This document shows positions 58,280 through 64,000 of a stretch of DNA of 64,000 bases, piece after piece (the stretch's first letter is position 1; every line of letters starts with the position of its first letter). The stretch spans positions 1,612,001 to 1,676,000 of the forward strand of contig NZ_PDJI01000004.1 in the NCBI RefSeq assembly GCF_002563695.1, given 5' to 3'. The stretch is from Georgenia soli. Lineage in GTDB: Bacteria > Actinomycetota > Actinomycetes > Actinomycetales > Actinomycetaceae. A program made the translations under genes and the position numbers. Under the pieces are notes generated by a model. The model was not told where the DNA came from. It saw only the letters and a program-made list of their open reading frames with translations, and did no database searches.

Positions 58280-58393
58280 ACCGGCGAGGTTAGTCGCCGC
58301 CTGTCAGGAGCCCCACGGCCGGGTTGTCCCTCGGGCCCGCTTCGCCCGCAGGCCAGGTTTCCGCCTCCCGTCGACCTCGCCCGTCGGGCGCGG

Positions 58394-58843
58394 TCAGAAC
58401 CCCTGGGTCAGCTCGCCCCAGGACCGCAGCAGCGGCCTAAGGTCGTCGTCGAACAGCCGCACGGCCTCACCCTCCACACGTTCGGCGTCGTCCTCGGCGA
58501 AGTCGTCCGCCGTGACGATCGTGTGGAGCAGCTCGCGCACCTGATTCTCACGGGCGAGATAGACCTGCGGCTGCTTCGACTGGTCGCCGCCGAAGCGCAC
58601 GAACGCCCACCAGCCGTCGGGGAAGACGGTCGGAGGACGCCGCGCATAGGCCCACGGCACCAGCCACCCGGCCGAGTCGGTGACAGACACCCGGATCCGG
58701 CGGTGCTCGCCCGCCTCGTTGAGGATCTCCACGAGATCCTCGTCCTCGGCCGGCCAGGTCACGTCCACACCGGCGAGGTAGGAGGTCACCAGGTCACGGC
58801 CACGCGTGTAGAGGTCCTCCGGCGCCTTGCGCTCCGTGTCCAT
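58394..58843 (-). CDS. Hypothetical protein of 149 residues
   Basis: The protein is acidic with no membrane segment, starting MDTERKAPEDLYTRGRDLVT and containing FPDGWWAFVRFGGDQSKQ and LHTIVTADDFAEDDAERVEG. I recognise no family. TACCGT lies six bases before the ATG (leaderless). The sirtuin gene diverges upstream. Confidence 0.8.
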   Translation of the reverse strand: MDTERKAPEDLYTRGRDLVTSYLAGVDVTWPAEDEDLVEILNEAGEHRRIRVSVTDSAGWLVPWAYARRPPTVFPDGWWAFVRFGGDQSKQPQVYLARENQVRELLHTIVTADDFAEDDAERVEGEAVRLFDDDLRPLLRSWGELTQGF

Positions 58844-59078
58844 GACAGGACGGTAGGCCGACCCGCCGGAGCGCGCACCAGCGGCGCGCCGTCTGCCCCC
58901 TCAGCGACCCATCGCCTCGGCACGACCCTCCGCCACCCGCCGGGCAAACCCCGGCGCGGCGCGCGAAATCCGCCTTCGTGCAGCGGAAAAGCCGCCGTCC
59001 CCCGGCAGCTTCGTCCCCACCGTAGCGGGGCAGGGGCGCGCGCGCAGACGACGCCCACCGCGACGTAGCCTGGAGCGC

Positions 59079-60065
59079 GTGAGCGAGCCAGAGGATCAGG
59101 TGCGTCTGCCGCGGCACGGCCACCACAGCGTGGCCGAGCTCTTCCCGCGCACCCATGCCGAGGCGTCCCCGCGGCTGGTGATCAAGCCGGCCCCTGTCGC
59201 ACCTCCCGCCGCGGGCCACGTTCCCGACCCGGACGACGTCGGAGCCGCTCTGGCACCCGTGGTCGCCCTCCTCGCGGGGCGGAAGCTCGCCGTCCTCACC
59301 GGCGCCGGACTCTCCACCGACTCCGGCATCCCGGACTACCGCTCCCCCGGGTCGCCGCCGCGGCACCCGATGACGCACCAGCAGTTCGTCGCCTCCGCGG
59401 CGTTCCGCCGCCACTACTGGGCCCGCAACCACCTCGGCTGGCGCCACCTCCTCGCCGCCCGGCCGAACCGGGGCCACCGGGCGCTCGCCCGCATGGAGGA
59501 CGCCGGCCTCGTGTCCGGGTTGATCACGCAGAACATCGACCTGCTGCACCTGCGGGCCGGCTCCCGCCGCGTCATCCACCTCCACGGCCGCTACGACCGC
59601 GTGGTGTGCCTGGACTGCGGCGCGGTCGTGCCGCGCGAGGAGCACGACGCCGCCCTGGTGGCGCTCAACCCGCACTGGCGCGAACGGTTCCAGCACGTCG
59701 CCGACCTCGAGGTCGCGCCCGACGCCGACGTCGTCCTCGACTCCACCGCGGACTTCCGGGTCGCCGACTGCCCCCGCTGCGGCGGGGTCCTCAAGCCGGA
59801 CGTGGTCTTCTTCGGCGACAACACCCCGCGCGAGCGGGTCGACCGGGCGTACGCGTTCGTCGACGACGCCGAGGCGCTGCTGGTCGCGGGCTCGTCGCTC
59901 GCGGTGATGAGCGGGCTGCGGTTCGTCCGCCGGGCGCACAAGGCCGGCAAGCCGGTCGCCGTCGTCAACCGCGGCCCCACGCGCGGGGACGACCTGGCCA
60001 GCGTGCGCGTCCACGTGGGCACCAGCGAGGCGCTGCCCGTGCTGGCGCGAGAGCTGGGCGCCTAG
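59079..60065 (+). CDS. SIR2-family NAD-dependent deacetylase (sirtuin)
   Basis: A 328-residue sirtuin: [18 protein letters not shown] binds [15 protein letters not shown] and the catalytic His in [12 protein letters not shown] follow. Zinc ligands are CLDCGA and [18 protein letters not shown] and AGSSLAV complete the core. The first 45 residues are extra and disordered. It could deacetylate acetyl-CoA synthetase Lys, as known elsewhere; acs is in this window but distant. GTG 59079 is seven bases after TAGCCT. Confidence 0.94.
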   Translation: MSEPEDQVRLPRHGHHSVAELFPRTHAEASPRLVIKPAPVAPPAAGHVPDPDDVGAALAPVVALLAGRKLAVLTGAGLSTDSGIPDYRSPGSPPRHPMTHQQFVASAAFRRHYWARNHLGWRHLLAARPNRGHRALARMEDAGLVSGLITQNIDLLHLRAGSRRVIHLHGRYDRVVCLDCGAVVPREEHDAALVALNPHWRERFQHVADLEVAPDADVVLDSTADFRVADCPRCGGVLKPDVVFFGDNTPRERVDRAYAFVDDAEALLVAGSSLAVMSGLRFVRRAHKAGKPVAVVNRGPTRGDDLASVRVHVGTSEALPVLARELGA

Positions 60066-60071
60066 TTCCCC

Positions 60072-60338
60072 CTACCCGGACGTGAACCCGCGCAGTCCCT
60101 CGGGCTCCTCCTCGCGGACCTCGACCCGGCTCACGTCGGCGTGCCGCGGCCCCTGGCGGGCCCACTCGATCAGCGACTCGACGGCGGACTCGGCGCCCTC
60201 CGCCACCGCTTCGACGGTGCCGTCGTCGTTGTTGCGCACCCATCCGCTCACGCCCAGCCGCTCGGCCTGGAGCTCGCAGGAGTAGCGGTAGCCCACGCCC
60301 TGCACCCGGCCGTGGACCACGAGACGGCGGCGGATCAT
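60072..60338 (-). CDS. acyP: Acylphosphatase
   Basis: An 88-residue acylphosphatase with the substrate Arg in [12 protein letters not shown] and catalytic Asn in [13 protein letters not shown]. It hydrolyses carboxyl-phosphate bonds. Length is normal for the family. Its stop is six bases from the convergent sirtuin stop. Confidence 0.93.
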   Translation of the reverse strand: MIRRRLVVHGRVQGVGYRYSCELQAERLGVSGWVRNNDDGTVEAVAEGAESAVESLIEWARQGPRHADVSRVEVREEEPEGLRGFTSG

Positions 60339-60389
60339 GCGGTTCAGTCTGGTCCGGCCGCGGCGGCCGGGCCACCGCGGCGGGCGCCG

Positions 60390-60839
60390 TCAGCGCCGCT
60401 GCGCGAAGAACTCCCGCAGCAGCGCGGCGCTCTCGTCACCGCGCACCCCGGCCTCCACCTCGACCCGGTGGTTCAGCCGGGAGTCCCGCACGACGTCGCG
60501 CACGGACCCCGTCGCCCCCGCCTTGGGGTCCCAGGCTCCGAGCACCACCCGGTCCACCCGCGCCAGCACCGCCGCCCCCGCGCACATGGTGCAGGGCTCG
60601 AGCGTGACGACGAGCGTGCAGCCCTCGAGCCGCCAGGTCCCGAGCGCGGCGGACGCCTCCCGCAGGGCGAGGATCTCGGCGTGGGCCGTGGGGTCGCCGT
60701 CGGCCTCCCGGCGGTTGCGGCCCCGTCCGACGACGGAGCCGTCGGGGCCGAGGACGACCGCCCCGACCGGGACGTCGCCGTCGAGCACGGCCTCACGGGC
60801 GAGGGTGAGGGCCTCGTCCATGGCCGCCTCGTACGTCAT
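60390..60839 (-). CDS. tadA: tRNA-specific adenosine deaminase
   Basis: A 149-residue zinc deaminase with HAE in [13 protein letters not shown] and PCxxC in [28 protein letters not shown] is the conserved N-terminal segment. It probably converts A34 to inosine in tRNA-Arg. ATG 60839 starts the standard [11 protein letters not shown]; a longer frame to 60896 is unlikely. It diverges from upp with 80 bases between. Confidence 0.92.
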   Translation of the reverse strand: MTYEAAMDEALTLAREAVLDGDVPVGAVVLGPDGSVVGRGRNRREADGDPTAHAEILALREASAALGTWRLEGCTLVVTLEPCTMCAGAAVLARVDRVVLGAWDPKAGATGSVRDVVRDSRLNHRVEVEAGVRGDESAALLREFFAQRR

Positions 60840-60919
60840 GGGGTCATGATGTCGCACCGGCGCCCGCTCCCCCGGACGGCCGACGTGGTGCCGCACGCGC
60901 CGGACGGTACGTTTGGCGC

Positions 60920-61558
60920 ATGCGCCTGCACGTCGCGGACCACCCGCTGATCGCCCACAAGCTCACCGTCCTGCGCGACGAGACCACGGAGTCCCCGACG
61001 TTCCGGCTCCTCGTCGACGAGCTCGTCACCCTGCTCGCCTACGAGGCGACGCGCGACGTGCGGGTGACCCAGGTCCAGGTCACCACCCCCGTGGCGACCA
61101 CGACCGGGACGCACCTCGCCGCGCCGCGCCCGATCGTGGTGCCGATCCTGCGCGCCGGACTCGGGATGCTCGAGGGCATGACGCGCCTGCTGCCGACGGC
61201 GGAGGTCGGGTTCCTCGGCCTGCAGCGCGACGAGACGACGTACGAGGCGATCACCTACGCCAACCGTCTCCCGGACGACCTCTCGGGCCGCCAGTGCTTC
61301 GTGCTGGACCCGATGCTCGCCACCGGGCACACGCTCATCGCCGCGATCGAGTACCTGCTCGAGAAGGGCGCGCGCGACGTCACCGCCATCTGCCTGCTGG
61401 CCGCCCCGGAGGGCCTGCGCACGCTCGACGAGGCCATCGGCGAGCGCGGCGACGTCACCATCGTCACCGCCTCGGTGGACGAGCGCCTGAACGAGCAGAA
61501 GTACATCGTCCCCGGCCTCGGCGACGCCGGGGACCGCCTGTACGGCGTCGTCGGCTAA
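60920..61558 (+). CDS. upp: Uracil phosphoribosyltransferase
   Basis: A 212-residue salvage enzyme forming UMP from uracil and [21 protein letters not shown], the PRPP loop [20 protein letters not shown], and the C-terminal [15 protein letters not shown] that holds uracil. TACGTT ends six bases before the ATG, giving a leaderless mRNA. Together with the NAT permease at 41 kb it could form uracil uptake and salvage. Confidence 0.97.
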   Translation: MRLHVADHPLIAHKLTVLRDETTESPTFRLLVDELVTLLAYEATRDVRVTQVQVTTPVATTTGTHLAAPRPIVVPILRAGLGMLEGMTRLLPTAEVGFLGLQRDETTYEAITYANRLPDDLSGRQCFVLDPMLATGHTLIAAIEYLLEKGARDVTAICLLAAPEGLRTLDEAIGERGDVTIVTASVDERLNEQKYIVPGLGDAGDRLYGVVG

Positions 61559-61613
61559 GGCTCCCGCGCGGCGCCGGAACCCGCCGCCCCGACGCCGCCG
61601 GGAACCGCCGGCG

Positions 61614-62960
61614 TCAGGCGTGCACGGTCTCCGGCGCTCGGGAACCGCGGAACACCCCGAGCGCGGTCGCAAGGTCCTCCTTGAGGTCCTCGACGTCCTC
61701 CAGCCCCACGGAGAACCGCACGGTGGTCGGCGCGATCCCGAGCGCGTCACGCGTGACGGGGTCGAGGCGCCGGTGCGTCGTCGTGGCCGGGTGGGTGACC
61801 ATCGACTTGGCGTCGCCGAGGTTGTTGGAGATGTCGATGACGCGCAGGGCGTCGAGGAACGCGAAGGTGCGCTCGACGTCGGCCCGGGCGGACAGGCCCC
61901 CGCTCCCGGCCGCGGAGCCGTCCAGCGTGAACGTCACCACCGTCCCGCCGCCGCTCATCTGCGCCCGGGCGAGCTCGTACTGGGGGTGCGACGGCAGGAA
62001 CGGGTAGCGCACGGACGCGACCCCCGGTTGCTCCTCGAGCCAGCCGGCGAGCTCCAGGGCCGCGGCGGTCTGGGCGCGCACCCGCAGCGGCAGCGTCTCC
62101 AGACCCTTGGCGAGCACCCACGCGTTGAACGGGGCCAGGTTCGGCCCGGTGCTGCGGATCAGGGACTGCACCGGCCCGCGCACGATGTCGCGGGGACCGA
62201 GGATCGCGCCGCCCATGACACGACCCTGCCCGTCGATGTGCTTGGTGGCGGAGTAGACGACGAGGTCGGCGCCGAGCTCCAGCGGACGCTGCAGCACCGG
62301 GGTGGCGAAAACGTTGTCGACGACGACGGTCGCGCCGGCCGCGTGGGCCAGCCTCGCGATGGCCGGCAGGTCGAGGACGTCCTGCATCGGGTTGGAGGGC
62401 GACTCGAGGAAGACGACGTCGGCCGGGGTGGCCAGAGCGGCCTCCCACTCGTCGAGGTTCGTCCCGGTGACGTAGTCGGTGCGCACCCCCCAGCGCGCCA
62501 GGACGTCGTCGAAGACGCACAGCGTGGAGCCGAAGAGCTCACGGGCCGCCACGATGCGCGAGCCGTTGCTCACCAGCGCGGCGAGGGCGCTGAACACGGC
62601 GGACATCCCCGTCGACGTCGCGTAGCAGTCCTCCGCCCCCTCGATCAGGGCCAGACGCTCCTCGAACGTGGTCACCGTGGGGTTGGTGTAGCGCGAGTAC
62701 GTGTACCGCTCGATCTCCTCGGAGAACGCGGCCTCGGCCTCGGCGGCGCGGTCGTAGACGAATCCCTGGGTGAGGTACAGCGCCTCCGCCGTCTCCTGGA
62801 AGGCGCTGCGGTACTGCCCGCCCCGCACGGCGAGGGTGGCGGCGCGCAGCCCGGTGGGGTCGGTCGCGGGCCGCGGCAGGACGGGCTGGAGGACCGGCCG
62901 GACGTTCTCGGGCGGGGGCGGACAGAGAGGGTCGGACGGACAGTGCGGCAGGTCGGACAT
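61614..62960 (-). CDS. metZ: O-succinylhomoserine (or O-acetylhomoserine) sulfhydrylase
   Basis: A 448-residue Cys/Met metabolism PLP enzyme: YSRYTNPTVTTFEERLA, ESPSNPMQDVLDL and the PLP Lys in VYSATKHIDGQGRVMGG. It makes homocysteine from an activated homoserine and sulfide. The extra N-terminal 35 residues are Pro-rich. ATG 62960 has a GAGGAG ribosome site which lies directly behind a likely SAM riboswitch, so methionine synthesis is probably feedback controlled. Confidence 0.92.
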   Translation of the reverse strand: MSDLPHCPSDPLCPPPPENVRPVLQPVLPRPATDPTGLRAATLAVRGGQYRSAFQETAEALYLTQGFVYDRAAEAEAAFSEEIERYTYSRYTNPTVTTFEERLALIEGAEDCYATSTGMSAVFSALAALVSNGSRIVAARELFGSTLCVFDDVLARWGVRTDYVTGTNLDEWEAALATPADVVFLESPSNPMQDVLDLPAIARLAHAAGATVVVDNVFATPVLQRPLELGADLVVYSATKHIDGQGRVMGGAILGPRDIVRGPVQSLIRSTGPNLAPFNAWVLAKGLETLPLRVRAQTAAALELAGWLEEQPGVASVRYPFLPSHPQYELARAQMSGGGTVVTFTLDGSAAGSGGLSARADVERTFAFLDALRVIDISNNLGDAKSMVTHPATTTHRRLDPVTRDALGIAPTTVRFSVGLEDVEDLKEDLATALGVFRGSRAPETVHA

Positions 62961-62973
62961 GTCGGGCTCCTCA

Positions 62974-63046
62974 TCTGTCCTGGCGGGTGGCCCCGCGCCA
63001 CAGGGTGGCCGGTGCCGCAGCGTCGTCGAGCCAGGTCCCTCGGCCG
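62974..63046 (-). promoter_or_regulatory. Likely SAM riboswitch ahead of metZ
   Basis: On the minus strand: CCGAGGGACCTGGCTCGACG, then GCTGCGGCACCGG, CCACCC and CACCCGCCAGGACAG. GAGGGA-C-NGGC-x-CG followed by a GCNGCGGCACC-like core and a closing GCCAGG that pairs with CCTGGC fits the SAM-I/SAM-IV fold. The class assignment is not certain. It ends just before the metZ ribosome site, suggesting control of translation. Confidence 0.7.
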
Positions 63047-63047
63047 C

Positions 63048-63066
63048 GTCGGATCGTTGATCCGAC
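63048..63066. repeat. Small hairpin upstream of the riboswitch
   Basis: GTCGGATC and GATCCGAC pair around GTT. It lies directly 5' of the riboswitch and may be its P1-like extension or a separate hairpin. Confidence 0.5.
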
Positions 63067-63240
63067 GGTAACGAGCCGGCCCAGGCTCCCGACCGCGCGG
63101 CCCGGGGCGGGGCCGGATCCTGAGACTGCGGACGGCCACCGTCCACCACGTGGACGCATCCCCCGCCGGCCCCGGCCGGGCGCACGGAGCGGGCGCCGCC
63201 GCCGGGCCGCCCCGCGGCACGCCTGACATGATCGGGTGCC

Positions 63241-64000
63241 ATGACCACCTCAGGCCGTCATGCGGCCCCAGCACCCGTCGTCGTCGAGGACCTGCTCGGT
63301 CCGCCGTGGGTGGCCCGCACGATCCCGCTGGGAGACATCTCCGACGGCGGGGAGGAACCTGCCGCCCCCGACGTCGCCACCCTCGTGCACCACGAGGACG
63401 CGGGCTCCGCGCCGCGGGCCGTCCTCTACCTGCCCGGCTTCGTCGACTACTTCTTCCAGGCCGAGCACGCCCAGGCCTGGATCGACGCCGGCTACGACTT
63501 CTACGGCCTCGACATGCGCCGCTCCGGCCGCTCGACCAACGGGCACCCGCGCCCCGACGACGTCCGGGACCTCCGGGTGCACGACGAGGAGATCGGCAAG
63601 GCGCTCGCCGTCGTCCAGGAGGGCGGCCCGCGCCCGGTCGTGCTGCTCGGGCACTCGACCGGCGGCCTGCAGGCCGTGCTCTGGGCGGCCGACCACCCCG
63701 GCAGCATCGACGCCGTCGTCCTCAACTCCCCGTGGCTCGACCTCAACGCCGGGTGGTTCCAGCGGGGGCCGCTGACCGCCGTCATCGACCGGCTCGGGGG
63801 CTGGCTGCCCAGCCTCCCGGTCGGGAGCCTGAACCAGGCGTACGGCCGCTACCTGCACACCGGGACCGGGGGCGACTGGGACTACGACCTCACCCTCAAG
63901 CCGCACGAGGGCTTCCCCGCGCGTGCCGGGTTCGTCCGCACGGTGCGCCGCGCCCACGCGGAGGTGGGCCGCGGCCTGGAGGTCTCGGTGCCTGTGCTGC
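63241..64000 (+). CDS. Alpha/beta hydrolase, 3' end beyond the window
   Basis: From ATG 63241 the frame stays open to the window end (253 codons). VLYLPGFVDYFFQAEHAQAW, YDFYGLDMRRSGRSTNG and the nucleophile elbow VVLLGHSTGGLQ with Ser are visible; the His region lies outside. CATGAT ends seven bases before the ATG. It is probably a serine hydrolase/lysophospholipase-like protein. The stop is not in the window. Confidence 0.9.
   Translation, partial: MTTSGRHAAPAPVVVEDLLGPPWVARTIPLGDISDGGEEPAAPDVATLVHHEDAGSAPRAVLYLPGFVDYFFQAEHAQAWIDAGYDFYGLDMRRSGRSTNGHPRPDDVRDLRVHDEEIGKALAVVQEGGPRPVVLLGHSTGGLQAVLWAADHPGSIDAVVLNSPWLDLNAGWFQRGPLTAVIDRLGGWLPSLPVGSLNQAYGRYLHTGTGGDWDYDLTLKPHEGFPARAGFVRTVRRAHAEVGRGLEVSVPVL

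Overview
The window is very GC-rich, densely coded DNA from an actinobacterium, most likely of the order Micrococcales (Cellulomonas/Georgenia-like; this is inference from gene content, not a measured identity). Supporting signs are a WhiB-family regulator, the order acs - nth - crp - ridA - whiB - ponA - metallophosphoesterase (from memory, the order seen in mycobacteria), the asd - lysC - recR - dnaX block, frequent GTG starts, and many genes whose -10 hexamer lies 6-7 nt before the start codon (leaderless mRNAs).

Layout. 1-11.6 kb: housekeeping and envelope genes (acetyl-CoA synthetase, AzlCD amino-acid exporter, endonuclease III, Crp, WhiB, class A PBP). 11.7-15.6 kb: tRNA-Pro, a TetR regulator, a 44-residue membrane peptide, a Tat-exported PhoX-like protein and a Nudix hydrolase. 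15.7-19.8 kb: a compact sulfur-handling island (SQR-like flavoprotein, TusE/DsrC-like carrier, DsrE-like protein, methyltransferase, CsoR/CstR-type repressor, DUF302, rhodanese) with three TACC-N5/6-GGTA operator-like sites. 19.9-29.7 kb: a large secreted PKD/LamG protein, an NfeD protease-slipin pair and an S9 peptidase. 29.8-31.3 kb: an AbiEi/DUF559-type gene bounded by two related palindromes in opposite orientation, followed by a minisatellite. 31.3-38.3 kb: asd, lysC, a TSUP permease, recR, dnaX, SRP RNA and tRNA-Ser. 38.6-46.4 kb: a c-di-AMP riboswitch with an NlpC/P60 hydrolase, an envelope pair, and nucleobase, nucleoside and bile-acid-type transporters. 46.5-50.4 kb: a RibA-RibD(C) fusion facing a glycosyltransferase, a QueD-like protein with altered active site and a BchC-like dehydrogenase, a possible uncharacterised GTP-derived pathway. 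50.5-56.3 kb: 2H phosphoesterase, AlkB, HAD phosphatase, then a DUF222/HNH gene destroyed by an IS3-family element, and tRNA-Ser. 56.4-64 kb: protoglobin, amine oxidase, sirtuin, acylphosphatase, tadA, upp, metZ behind a likely SAM riboswitch, and the start of an alpha/beta hydrolase gene cut by the window end.

The candidates for new biology are (1) the palindrome-bounded DUF559 gene with its adjacent array, (2) the sulfur island with its operators, and (3) the pterin-like cluster with non-canonical catalytic residues. All functional statements come from motif recognition by eye; no database search was run.
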